From Apostichopus japonicus (taxonomy: Eukaryota; Echinodermata; Holothuroidea; Aspidochirotida; Stichopodidae): a stretch of DNA of 64,000 nucleotides. The DNA lies in the NCBI RefSeq assembly GCF_037975245.1, contig NC_092568.1, positions 6,606,501-6,670,500 of the forward strand, written 5' to 3'. Of this stretch, positions 1 to 11,806 are shown piece after piece. Each line of letters opens with the position of its first letter. Position 1 is the stretch's first letter. Both the position numbers and the translations under genes were made by a program. Below the pieces are notes generated by a model. That model worked only from the letters and a program-made list of their open reading frames with translations, was not told the DNA's origin and did no database searches.

Positions 1-2890
1 ATGGGTTGGGGTGGGGGGGGGGGCGGGGGAGGGGGTGGGTTGCTTGGAAGAAGCAATAAAGCCATGCCATGGCTGTGTAGCGTAAGTTTCCAGTGTGTAA
101 ATCGTCCGATTATCTTAACATGCCGAACGATTTATAATCATTTGAGAATGTCTGTCTTTTATTCCAGTCGCTCTTCAACTCTCCGCACCTTTGCCTTTCT
201 CCTTCAGTAGCGCAACGGACGTCATACCAAAGAAATAACCGACTATACTTGTAACTTTGCTGAGATCCCATTAGAACTATCTGGAACATTACATCAGCTT
301 TTATTGATAGCGCCGTATAAACAGCCTCAGTTGTCGCACTGTATCGTGACCGTGACCCTGGGGTTACTTCTCGCTGGTAACAAGGAAACTCTTCATAGAA
401 ACTATAGTGGCTTGGTTTCCCTTTGACCATGAAAGGTGAACTTCGAAAGATATCCCTTTGATATCGACACACGTTTTCTGGAAACCTGCTGTGATCTAAA
501 CGTTCGTAATGAGGCTTCCCTTAAAAGTGGCTGCTGCCTAGTTAGAGTATCAACAAATGTCATTGTAAAGCTGTTGTGGTATTACTTCCCTTTCATAAAA
601 AACGTCTACAAAAAGTTTCCTTCCGATTCGTGAATTTAACTCCGTGTACGCCTTAAAGAGGAGCTGTGCGTGATTAAATGCAATTATGATGCTTATTACT
701 GCGCATGCACTGGGTATACAGTTTGTGTGCTTTGCGTATTATTTCTTGTTGGTTACCTGAAAATTGCTGATTGTTTACCAACATTTGGGAATCCATTTTC
801 CAATCACCAATATCTTTACACAATGTTTCATAATTCTATGGGACATTTCTGCTTACATTTAAAAGGCGTATAATGTACTGCCAAAATAGCTTAATCACAA
901 GTTTGTGGTGAGGCCTGAGTAGACTCAATACCGTATAGTTATCTGTTTACGGCACTGGTTGTTACTCACACAGCCAAAGATAGATCAATGTGTACAGTCA
1001 TTAACCCTGAATAGTTCCCTATCTCCGAAGTTACTGCCAAAATATTATTCAACATGGTTACCTTATGTGTGCACGAGTAACTACACGTGGCTGAAAATGT
1101 TATGTCGCAAACACAACTGGGCAAGTTCCCCGACAGAAGTTAGGCCTATGTCTCGTTCACTATAAAAATACGTCACAGGAAGACTGCAATTCGAATAAAT
1201 GAAACCACCAACTATAAATAAGGGTAATAAAAAACCCAAAGGCATATCGAATAGTGATTCCATTCCACATTTAGCCTCGACCTATATGAGAATATTTAAG
1301 GTAACACCGCACATAATAGGTTGATCACTGTTAGCAGCAAGGTTCTTGCATTCGGAATTGGATCTATGAAACACGAATGCTTTATTGATGTAAAATCAAG
1401 CTAAACTATAGAGTTATTGTGTTAACAAAGGTTTTCATATTTTTGAACATCTGCTGACCTTTGATTCCCGAAAACAATAGTGTTCTTGTCGAGACGAAGG
1501 TGGACATTGCACAAGTTTGAAGTTGTTCAAAGCTTTACTGTTTAAGTTATCTTGTGCACAGGTTTCTGTTGACCTCAAATGACCGTAAACCTCATAAAGA
1601 AGAAGAAGAAGAAAAGGGCTCTTTGCTTGTGTGCCAATAACAAACGAACCCTCATGTCATCCCCATCGGACTTTTAGATTCATTTTGCCTTCGGCTAAGA
1701 AACAAAAAAGTCGTATTTTGATTTCATCGAATGTCAGAAGACATTTAATTTGCTCAGTCTGTGCTATTACCAAATGTCGTCATGGATAGACTATACAAAT
1801 GCACATTCCGCTGAGGCTGTTCATGACATTCTTATGATACTGTTGTTAGAATTTGAGACAAAGGAATCAGTAAAGCAAATCTAGCTTATTGTGGTCACTG
1901 TATACCTTCCTTTCAATATAATGATTTATACAGAAGTCTTGTACCAAAAGTATCTCCTTAGTGTGGTAAGATCATGTTCATGCGAGGCTGGCTACATGAT
2001 GTTCACTAACATCAAGTTCATGGTAATGATTGCAAAATGTACCGACAAACTGTTTCGTGAGGGTGATCATATTCGATAAGTTGGTATAAAATCTAAGAGG
2101 AATAAGGACTACCGACAATGATCGAATAAAAAAATAAAAAAATGGTGGCACCTTTGTACGTATAGAAATATGCTGGTATCGATGAACCCTTTAAGGTAAT
2201 AGATCTGCTCGCACCCTTTGGCAATGAACCGTTAAAGACAAGAATGGTATTACCTAACCGCCCGCGGAGAAAGATCGTTAACTCTCCATCCGGTGCAGAT
2301 GGCGGCTCGGAACCGTGTCTGCAAACTGCGAGCACTACCCACGCACTCTTCAAGAAAACGCTTATTCATGACCGAGTTCATCTCACAACAAATCGTTCCA
2401 TTTAGGTAATCCCTTGATGATATAATGATTCATAGTATTTGCTGATATGACGTCACTCCTATGAAAGTTACATCATACCGTCATAATTCGTCAACAACAG
2501 TTACCTGTTGACAACCTTATCAACACTTTGTTAGGAGTTAACATAAGACACTGTGACGTACATGATTCAGAGTGGTAAAGAAAACCGAAACAAATCTCAG
2601 GAAAGAAAGGAAACCAAAACTGGAAAAGAAAATTGAATCTTGCAAGGTCTCTGTGATTGGTTTTGTATTTCTGTTTTTTATTCTTATAAGCGACGTGTTT
2701 ATAATTAAATTATGACGATATAAGACCATCGTGTGAGGGGTGTTTCCTAACATTCTAGAGAAGCACCGACTGTCCAAAGATTTCCCCAGCGAGCCGAAAT
2801 ATGGTGGATGCACAACACGTAGACAGCACTCGTTGCGAAAAGGTTAACAGATGACCATACGCCCCATCCTCCTTGCCGTGGTCACACATT
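1..2890. other. No recognised gene; G-rich left edge
   Basis: The first 45 bases are a G-rich simple-sequence tract. The rest shows only short, non-conserved open frames on both strands and no exon I could match to a known family. A (GAA)n-like tract lies near 1600. I see no tandem repeat or mobile element here. An unrecognised spliced gene or noncoding RNA cannot be excluded. Confidence 0.5.
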
Positions 2891-2896
2891 AATATC

Positions 2897-2904
2897 TATA
2901 AAAG
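2897..2904 (+). promoter_or_regulatory. Possible TATA box (TATAAAAG)
   Basis: A perfect TATAAAAG word lies in locally GC-richer sequence and is followed about 30 bases downstream by pyrimidine-rich initiator-like sequence. It could be a core promoter for an unrecognised plus-strand transcript. No downstream coding exon was recognised, so this is a motif match only. Confidence 0.2.
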
Positions 2905-3737
2905 CCAGTGCGTCGATGTCGGTAGTGTGGTTAATACTTCACTGCAGTCACTCGACCTACGCCTAAACCTCTTTTGCGACTAAGAGGAAATCTGCCCCTT
3001 TGCGCCTCGGACTCAGCCGTTTGGAACGGTAAATCGTTAAGCCAATCCTCAACCGGCCTCGGAAAATGTCAAGATCTATGAACATTTATGGAAGGCAGAA
3101 ATATGTAGGCTACACTCAGATTTGAAGACACTGAATTCAAGATATGATTGCCTCAGTCTCCTTTTTGCCTTCTTGGATTTGACTCCCCTTTTAATGACAT
3201 ATTCCTTCCGTTTTGATAAAACGCAGTTTTCAGTTCTTTTCAGTTTATGTGATGATATTTACTATTATTTGCCCATTGTAATAGAATGTTTATCTGTGTA
3301 ATAATATAAGATGGAAATGATTAGAATTTTATTGTATGAGAGAAAATGTGCATGAATGAATTTAACTTTCATATTCTTCCAAAAGAGTAAAATCCAAAGT
3401 ATCGAGGACTGATGATTGCTGACAATTGATGGAACATATGAAAGAGGAAATCAATTGTGATAATATACACAGGAGGGTCTTACCGCAGAGACACCGTACA
3501 AAATTACATTTCCAGACAATTGATTTTACTACTGAAAGTAGAGAGACAACTCTGCTTTGCTGCAGTGCGGACGATTTAGTAATCAAGGACCAAACAGAGG
3601 GCGCTACTCGCAAATAGATAGCAGAGCCATACATACACAAGGCTCTAATAACCTGAACAAAAGAATAAGCTGTTAACAGTCTCCACACACAAGTAAACAA
3701 GAAGCTGTACTAGTTCAAGGATTTCCATTTGTTTGTA

Positions 3738-4438
3738 TTTATTATTTCTCCTTTCTCTGGTAACAAACACTTTTAAGAGGAATATAAACATGAAACATCA
3801 CTGGTGTGCTTCCACACAGAAAAACTACATTCACATATTCTTACTTCCAAACAGAACTGTAACATTGTACTTGTATGTGCTTCCAAACATAATTGTACTT
3901 GCTTCCAAACAGAACAGCTACAGTACATTAACTTGCTCTGGCTTCACATCCCTCTTCTCACAATCATTTGTGTTCATAATAAATCTTATGTTCACAGCCA
4001 TTTCCATTTTCACAGTGGTACCTGTGTTAGTAAGTTCCTATGTTCAAAGTCACTCCAATTGATTTCTGTGTAAAAAATCTATGCTATGTTCACATTCACT
4101 GCTGGTTCACAGTCAGTGCTACATTAAACAGTTACTCCAGTGTTCAAACCCAATCTTATGTTCACAGTAAGTCCTGTTCAGTCATTCATACGTTCAAAGG
4201 GACCTCTGGTTTCATAATTAGTCTTAGGTTCATAATCATGCTCAGTTCAGTTGTCCTATACTCAGTGATTCTTTTGTTTACAACCTCTTCTATGGCCTTC
4301 CTCTGTCTATAGTGATTAATGAGTTATCATTGATTTGTCTCAATAGTCAAACCTGTTTACCAGATGTTTCTGTTTTAAAAAACATTCCTGAATTAACACT
4401 TTTCAGTAGATTGATTATGACTATCCATCTAACAGTTC
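3738..4438 (-). other. RRP15: Probable RRP15 3' untranslated region
   Basis: This lies directly downstream of the RRP15 stop codon on the minus strand. An AATAAA polyadenylation hexamer (minus strand, 3743 to 3738) would end a 3' UTR of about 700 bases. The plus-strand text is rich in loosely repeated words around TTCCAAACAGAA and TTCACAG. The extent is inferred, with no transcript evidence. Confidence 0.3.
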
Positions 4439-4609
4439 TTATTCTGAGTTTTCACTTTCACTATCAGAGGAAGGGTATACTTCCACAGCATCATTTTCTT
4501 CTTGCTCCTCATCTTTGGTTCCTTTATCCCAATCCTTCATCCTTGCTCCCATCATGAAGTCTTCTTTCAGTACACTCCAGGCTGGTTTATTCTCTTCTTC
4601 CTCCATCAC
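4439..4609 (-). CDS. RRP15: RRP15 coding exon 5 with stop
   Basis: Acceptor GATGTTTGTAG, then VMEEEENKPAWSVLKEDF and the MMGARMKDWD block typical of the RRP15 C terminus. An acidic Ser/Glu tail ends at TAA (plus-strand 4439-4441). Confidence 0.93.
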   Translation of the reverse strand: MMEEEENKPAWSVLKEDFMMGARMKDWDKGTKDEEQEENDAVEVYPSSDSESENSE

Positions 4610-7600
4610 CTACAAACATCAAGATAGCAGTAAAGAAAATTGACATCATATGGTAATCTATTACTATAGTCCACATCAATGTAGCCATGCCCTTTTTAAA
4701 GCACTCTTTGGTAGGGATGCACCGGATATCCGGTCTGGCCGGACTATCCGGCCGGATAGTGAGCAATTATCCGGTTCCGGTTCCGGCCGGATCTTTTTCA
4801 AAATCTGGCCTGAATTATTCCTTAAAAAGGTGTTGGTATTAACTTAAATCAATGTAAACTATTTCCAAAAATTAATAAAATAATTCAAAGTAAGGAAAAA
4901 TTAGGTTTAACATGTTTAATTTAATTTTCTCAATGGTCTGACCCACTGTTTCTAAAGATCCAATTAAATAATATTTTTATTCAGTTTAAAGTATGAAATT
5001 TGTGAAATACAGCTTCCCGTTTTAAAGCAAACTTCATAGGTAGTATGCAGTATTTTTCCAGCAAACAAATTTACATACTGTAACTGTATCAAGCTTGTCA
5101 ACAATTATATTGTAGTTATTTTATAAAAGAATGTAGATTACACCACTTCAAGTCATATTTAATCTCATAGATGGGGTCTTAATTTCACCTTCTTTATAAG
5201 ATTTGCTCCTTGTTTCATACCTCTACTTCTTATTAATGATTTTCTTTTGTGTAATGAAAAAAATCCGGTTCCGGCCGGATTTTATCCGGCTGGATTTCAT
5301 GTACTATCCGGAAAATCCGGTTCTGGCCGGATCCAAAAATTTGGATCCGGTGCATCCCTACTCTTTGGATGCATTGTATTTGGCATACCACCTTGTATAG
5401 AGCCATCATATACTTAAATTCTATAGTCTTTGTCCCTTAATCAAACCATCGTGCCTTTGAATGTAGCTATGCTTACCTTCTGTCCTGTTTTACTGGATTT
5501 GTTATTTGAAGTCTTCAACATGTCCAGAAAGTCTCCTTTGGACAAGGAAGACTCTGCTTTTATCCTTTTGTTTTCTGTTGTTGCTTCTTTCAATTTGTCT
5601 TCACGAAGTTTCTGCTGCTTTCCAACAGCATTGAAGAATTGTACAACACCTCTGTTTCAAAGGGCAGAATAATGAACAAACTAAGCAAGTTATTCTCTAG
5701 AAACATTTTTGTAAATGATCACAAAGTGCTAATTCCTACAAATGATTATCATTGCTGACAGATCCATTACATGTTTTGTGTTGCAACTGTGATAAAATGT
5801 CCTAACTATATGATTATTGGGCATTAAACGTATATTAGACTATCGCTTGACTACAAAATAAATGTCGCTCTCAAGGTCTATGGACACCTAGGATCAACAA
5901 TGTCCTAATCACTCTAATAGGCATTAGAAATCATGAAAATAGCTGCAATTCCCATCAAAATCCATCTAAGATAGACCACTTTACAAGTCTCTTCTTAATT
6001 CTAGTTTCATTTATGACTAAACATTAGCAAATTATGCATATTGACGTTGTAAAGGGAGTGACTGCCTAATTTTCTGTTACGTTATTCCTTTGTTTGACAA
6101 CCTTTGTTTCAAGGACACTGAACACAGGTTTGTGGCTTAAGGCAGTTTACTTGTTTTTTATTGTCTTCTTTGAAAGGAGAAACATCACATTTTTCAAATC
6201 ATATATGTGGGCTTATAATTAGGGGTTAACTTGTTTAAGGGCTAGTTTGTATTAGCCCTTAATGCTGAAATAATTACTCTTTGAACAAGTCTATGACTGG
6301 AAACTCTTTACTTTTGTAGGACCATGCAAAATGACACATTTTTGCATTCTCAGTCACATTTACACAGTTTGAATTTTCTAAACCACTCGTTTGTTGAATG
6401 ACCACAAAATGGTCTTTGGAAACTCTTTGAAAATTTGTCTTTTGTTGTTGTAGTATGTTTGTATAAAATGTTTCTGTCACCAGCTACATCAAGAGAACAA
6501 TATATATGCTTATTCAATGATCAATTTGTCATCAGCACTGTTGGTTATTAATACTTTATGCAAACTCTCCTATAGAGATTACAACTTACCTTACTGCTAT
6601 TCTTTGTAACCTTCTTTCAACATCTTTCTTTAAGGGTTGTGGTTTTTCTCTTCCTAGGTTTTCTTTTTGCTTCTTTATCACCTCCTGATGAAAACATACA
6701 ATTTAGAAGACATGTCATCTCATGAGGACCATTCTCTTGCATCACTGTACTATATCAGTTTCCTTTTGGAAACTAATACTTAAATTAGAGGTTAGGTGTG
6801 CACTTATAAAGAAGCCTAACATGGGAGGTATAAATGTGTTATGTCACAAGTTTTATATAATGGTACATACGGATAGGATGTGACCTACCACATCCCAAAT
6901 GCGTTAGTCACAAATATTATGTAACAATATATGAAGTGTCACATGTATCATTTCACAAAGCATTTCCTCTCACCAGTTTCTGTCTCTCTGTGAGTTCTTC
7001 TTTTTCTACATGTTTAGCTTTACTGTATGCCTTTGATTTTGACAGGACAACTGTTGTTGTTGTAGCTGCAGGTCTCCCAAGAATCTTGGACATCACGTCC
7101 GCCCAACCAGCACCAGGAATGGGTCTCTGGTTGCCGTCATCAACACTGCTCACACTGTTTTTCTCTAAAGTTCCCTCGTCATCATCTTCATCATCACCAC
7201 CATCCTTTTCTTGTCTTGCTTTGTGAGATGTTGAATATCTCTTCAGTACTTTATTGCTCCTTTTCAGCTTTTTTGAAGGTGACACAGCTGTTCAAATGAT
7301 TCAATTAGAACAAGTTAGCTTTGTGTTTCTGTTCAAACCCATGTAATAAAATTAAAAAATTAAACTTGAACTCTTTAGACTTTTGGCCCCAAATATGCTG
7401 GATATTCATATACGGTCAGCTTTGGTCAAAATTCTAAAACTGTTTTTATTACAACCTCGCAGGAAATTTTCCTCATTGGGTCATTCAGTCATATTGTGTG
7501 TTCCATAAAAATGTCTGAGAACAATTTGGAGAGTAAAGACCTACAGGAAAGTACTTATGGAAAACTTCTAACAATTATAGCATGCTATAATTTGGGGCCT

Positions 7601-8083
7601 ATACTGACTACCTAGTACCTTTAAGCAATGTGACCATCAAGCCAACAGGCTTTAGGCTTAGTGCTTCTATGATGAGAACATTAAATATATCACTTTAGTG
7701 TCTTATCTGCCATGATGAACGTAACCCCCCCCCCCACATTCCCTGGTTAACATAAACCAAGTTTTTCGTAAATATTAATGTAGTCTAGATGTAGTGTATT
7801 CCTACTGTATAAACAAAGTTCTATATATTAATTACTACCAGTCGTCTCACAAGTCACATGTATACAGTCACTACATTGATTGCTAGCATTGCATTAACCT
7901 AGTTTCACGAAACTTTGTACCAACTGCTCAATGAGACCAAGGCTTACCTGTTTCTGGATCAGATTCAACATCTCCATCGCTCCCTGAAGAGTAATCAACG
8001 GAAACGAAAGACTTCTTATATTTTCGTCTATTGCCCGAATCAACAGCCTCTTTCTTTAGGAAAGATACAAATTGGTCACTCAT
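4439..8083 (-). CDS. RRP15: RRP15-like ribosomal RNA processing protein, complete, 5 coding exons
   Basis: RRP15 family protein, a nucleolar factor needed for 60S subunit assembly and for 27S/32S pre-rRNA processing. Joining 8083-7948, 7287-6974, 6684-6590, 5651-5477 and 4609-4439 gives one open frame of 296 codons plus TAA, close to the roughly 280 of vertebrate RRP15. Every junction is GT-AG and phases fit (1, 0, 2, 0). The N-terminal third is acidic and Lys-rich, as usual for the family. The signature GWADVMSKIL sits at residues 106-115, the RIAVRGVVQFFNAV block around 177-190, and the AWSVLKEDFMMGARMKDWD block in the last exon, followed by an acidic tail. The ATG at 8083 opens the first conserved exon; any upstream noncoding exon is unknown. 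It is divergent from RNASEH2C, with about 3.6 kb between start codons. Intron 4 carries a hAT-like MITE. Identity is secure; exact exon ends are inferred from splice consensus. Confidence 0.93.
4712..5360. mobile_element. hAT-like MITE, copy 1, inside RRP15 intron 4
   Basis: A 649-bp element bounded by terminal inverted repeats (left TAGGGATGCACCGGAT, right its complement ending in GGTGCATCCCTA). It is flanked by a perfect 8-bp target duplication CTCTTTGG at 4704-4711 and 5361-5368. The ends are dense in CCGG/GGCCGG palindromes and the centre is AT-rich with no coding capacity. The 8-bp duplication and the TIR type fit a non-autonomous hAT element. The perfect duplication suggests a fairly recent insertion. 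Confidence 0.85.
5477..5651 (-). CDS. RRP15: RRP15 coding exon 4
   Basis: Acceptor TTGAAACAG, donor AAG|GTAAGC. It continues the conserved block as GVVQFFNAVGKQQK, then a charged linker and LSKGDFLDMLK, which corresponds to the VSKKDFISVLR segment of the vertebrate protein. Confidence 0.93.
6590..6684 (-). CDS. RRP15: RRP15 coding exon 3
   Basis: Acceptor TTCATCAG, donor AAG|GTAAGT. It encodes the basic helix EVIKKQKENLGREKP and ends in ERRLQRIAVR, with the Arg codon split by the intron (phase 2). Confidence 0.92.
6974..7287 (-). CDS. RRP15: RRP15 coding exon 2
   Basis: Begins after a TTGAACAG acceptor and ends at CTG|GTGAGA. It holds a Lys-rich stretch, a Gly/Asp/Glu-rich acidic run (residues about 75-84) and the family signature GWADVMSKIL. 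It ends in frame at codon 150. Confidence 0.93.
7948..8083 (-). CDS. RRP15: RRP15 coding exon 1
   Basis: Opens with ATG AGT GAC CAA and encodes residues 1-45 plus one base. It is Ser/Asp-rich at its end (DYSSGSDGDVESDPET). The donor reads CAG|GTAAGC on the minus strand. Confidence 0.88.
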
Positions 8084-10738
8084 TTTGACTGGTTACATAG
8101 GCGGTTAACGAAAGCATGCTTTGAAGAAATGCTGCATGCGTGTACGTGTAGGACTACATACAACCATCGACATATAGTGTTACATAACTAGAAGCAGATA
8201 ACTTTGTATATATGGTAAGCCAAATGGGAATAAAATAGATAAACATGTTTTCATTTGATGATCCATACTTATGCAGTCGGAGATCTGCCCCCGTGACCTC
8301 CGATTTTATTAACGAATTTGCATATCACTACGTTTGACTTTCGGCGGTCGCGTAAGGCTACACGCATAGAGTTTTCCGATAACCATATATTGTCAAATAT
8401 GATTCATAATGCCAAAAAAAGACACATACGCGTAGAAAAAACTATGTTTAATGCATGGGTGGAATGTTATGTTGAAATTTCGTAAATATTGCCGGAGAAA
8501 TTAGGCCAAGAAAATTAGATAGCAGTTTCACGTATTGCCGGAGGATGCTTAAAAATCATAGAACACAACATTTGGTCACTCCCAGAAACGAAGAAACCAA
8601 ATAGAAGCAAGTTCATAACACGGACGTCGTAGTAGGGTAGGGTGAAAGTGGTTTCGGGAAGAGATGGGTGGGGTATGGTGCCCTGGCTTAACCCCAACTT
8701 TTTCGCTATGTTTAATAATTTATAACAAAGATAAGAAACATATGTTTCAAAAGCTAATAACGACTGGATAAAATCATTCAACTTTTAATTCAAAATTAGC
8801 AGCTTCTCTGCAGGTCAACGGCGCCGTAAAACTTATCATGGTACATCCAAGAAGGGAATGACTAACGCACTAAGTCTCCACCTTCTCATCCCATTTTCAA
8901 TGAATCCATCGCTTGGCCCTTCAGTTTCACCACTCATCATATTCTATCCATACTTTTTTCTCCTGTCAAAGAACTTTTAGTTTTTTCATCATTAAACGTT
9001 GACTATCATATATAATGTGTCATTTCTCCTCCGTTTATCCCTTGCATCATATGACCAGTAATTATTTTCAACGTTCTTATTAATGAACTTGTAAAGTTGT
9101 ATGTACTTCATGTGTTCCAATTACTTATATTTCCATCTAATTGTAAATCTTAAGCTTTCGGCAACTCGATTGGTTTGCCTTTTGGCAGTCTGAATGTCCT
9201 GTGTGATAGAAGTGGCATCTAAACATCATGCCCTCTCATATTCATTGAAATTGGTGTAGAAAATAGTAGACATAGCTTTACACTGAACTCACTTCAACTT
9301 AGTTCAGGAGCCTCATAAAAATTCCTCTATTGAATTTTGAGTTCAGGTAAACAATGTCTTCCAGAAAGTAGGTCTTGCTCGTTCGAGTTCTTTTGTCGAG
9401 TAATGAAAAGGAAATTCGAAGCAGAACCTTTGTTTATATAGTATATGTACATATGCTCTCTACAAGCATCTCACTACCATGTGCACTCTTCCCTCAGTTG
9501 TGAATAGCTAAGCGGGGAAAATTATCAAAAACAACTGTTTGTCAATTAAGCTTTGAAACTAAATTATTTCAGTAATATAATAGTAATAAAGCATCATTCT
9601 CACCATTGCATTAAAAATTATTTCCCTCTGATACGTCCGCTTCACATTCAAATACTATAGCACGTTTAGGAATGTATGTGCGCCCTCCCAGTATAATTCG
9701 CGGGAATGTGAAAACAATTCGGAAGAACAGATTACACTTACAGTACTGTTTACATACAAGAGGCTATGTATACTTTTACAACTGTAAAGTCGTTCGTTCT
9801 CTGACAGTTGCACTGTTTCTAATCCCGGCATCTTCAACAAAGACTGGTTCTTAACATTTGGTTTATTTGCTTCCCTACTTTCATGATTAAATTTGTCTGT
9901 TTCAACTTTCAGGTAAACGAACTTCAGACCAGGATGTTATGACTTAGGCCGTCAGATTGTTAGCCTGGTTAGCAATACTACTACTATACTACCGTAGTAC
10001 TACCAGTTAGTACTAGTAGTACTGGTACTATGCCATGGCAATATCAACCAGCCTAGGCTATGCTTACTATAGAGCCTTACAAGTTAGCTTACAAAATTAG
10101 GTCGAACCTACAGTAACGTTATGCCTAAGTGTTAGAAACAGGATAGCTCAAGGCTATAGCCTTAGAACCTTATGCTACACTTTGCAAGGATTGTCAGATG
10201 CCATTTTTAAATGCGACTTTCTTTCTCGAAGTAGCCTAACTTAGGCCTAGTCTAGGTCCTAACCAAGGAAGCATACACCCATTAAATGCCCCATTGACTT
10301 ACACACTAAATCACAACAGTAATGTGGTCTCTAACTAAGTCTAAATAGAAGTTCTTACTAGCAAAATTCTACCCATCACTGGATAGCTGACAAGTTGGCC
10401 TTTCATGGCACCATCAATTTTACGTATCATGACCATGTTGATTTGTTGCTGTCACTATCAGAGCCTGAAGTTCAAATGTTTGCCAATGATACATTAAAAT
10501 AATATCTGAGGAACCCATTTTGTTATGGAGATAACTATCTGTAACTAGACTAATATTTTTGCTAAATTGATATGTAATGATGTGCAAGTATTATATGGCA
10601 GTATAAGAATAATGTAAGTTACTGTACAACCCAAGAAAAATATCTTGAAATTAAATGGATTTTGGATACTTTACTGATACATGTGCTTTACAGTTATAAA
10701 CAGTTATAAACAGAGGGAGGGCCTGATTCCCCTCCCAC
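8084..10738. other. Intergenic, no recognised gene
   Basis: Sequence between the RRP15 start and the second MITE. I see no conserved exon. An ATTTGCAT octamer at about 8320 and a low-complexity ACTACTAC/GTAGTACT palindromic stretch at about 9976-10031 are the only distinct motifs. The RRP15 promoter and a noncoding first exon of RNASEH2C should lie somewhere in or beside this region, but I cannot place them. Confidence 0.5.
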
Positions 10739-11195
10739 TAGGGATGCACCGGATATCCGGTCCGGCTCGACTATCCGGCCGGATAGTGCGCAATTATCCG
10801 GTTCCAGTTTCGGCCGGTATTTTTCAAACTCCGGCCGGATCTTTTTCAAAATCTGGCCGGATCTTATTCAAAATCTGGCCTGAATTATTCCTTAAAAAGG
10901 TGTTGGTATTAACTTAAATCAATGTAAACTATTTCCAAAACTTAATAAAAACATTCAAAGTAAGGAAGAATTAGGTTTAACATGTTTAATTTAATTTTCT
11001 CAATGGTCTGACCCACTGTTTCTAAAGATCCACCAAAATAATACAACTATCGTACTTCTAATTCTTATTAATGATTTTCTTTTGTGTAATGAAAAAATCC
11101 GGTTCCGGCCGGATTTTATCCGGCCGGATTTCATGTACTATCCGGCAAAATCCGGTTCCGGCCGGATCCAAAAATTTGGATCCGGTGCATCCCTA
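10739..11195. mobile_element. hAT-like MITE, copy 2
   Basis: A 457-bp relative of the element at 4712-5360, in the same orientation. It has the same TAGGGATGCACCGGATATCC end and the same internal stretch (TTAACTTAAATCAATGTAAAC and onward), but a shorter middle, so it is probably an internal deletion derivative. The flanks are only roughly duplicated (CCTCCCAC left, GCTCCCAC three bases off the right end), so the target duplication has decayed or been edited. Confidence 0.8.
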
Positions 11196-11662
11196 CGGGC
11201 TCCCACTCCAAAAAAAAAACCCAGCATCAATGTATCAGCATAAAAAGTTGAACCTGCAGTAGTTGGTAAGGGTTGGCCAGTAGACCCATGCTGTACCCAC
11301 TTGGTGGTACTTAGTGACAGATTGGAATATATCTGAAACTGAAAAAAAAAAAAACATGAGAATGAGGATGCACAATTGTCCACATGATCACTTGTTTTAC
11401 ATATAAATTCAGAATTGAAATATGTAAAACCCCTGAATTTGCTGCACATTCCATCCTGTTTACCATAGCCATGTGAGAATTGAATAAGATTGACTTGGTA
11501 CACCATTGCCAGATTTTGCATCTGATAAGGCTAGCCTTGCCATATATTCATAAGTTTAGGTAATATGTCATTAAATGCAATATGTTGCTGGTATTTAATC
11601 ACAAGTATTTAACACAGATAAACAAGATTTATATCTAATTTTCATCCTTTTGTACCTTGCAG
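11196..11662. other. Sequence upstream of the RNASEH2C coding exon
   Basis: No coding exon is visible. It contains short A-runs and ends in the polypyrimidine tract and TTGCAG acceptor at 11657-11662. The acceptor implies that a noncoding 5' exon lies further upstream, position unknown. Confidence 0.4.
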
Positions 11663-11670
11663 TCATCAAC

Positions 11671-11806
11671 ATGTCTGTCCATGTTACGAGTAACAGTGCA
11701 TTCAGTTCAGCTGCCTCCGTCCATCTCTTACCCTGTACTATACTAAGCAATGGCCCTGCAAAGGTGGATGTTTTCTTTACATCAAACACACAGGAAGATG
11801 AAGTGG
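11671..11806 (+). CDS. RNASEH2C: RNASEH2C coding exon 1
   Basis: The exon proper starts at 11663 after TTGCAG, with the ATG at 11671. It encodes the SVHLLPC block and ends GAA GTG G|GTATGT, phase 1. Confidence 0.9.

Noticed and set aside
1-210. Open frame beginning with a poly-Gly run
   Set aside because: Produced by the G-rich simple repeat at the window edge.
6936-7226. Plus-strand frame with poly-Ser stretch
   Set aside because: Antisense shadow of RRP15 exon 2.
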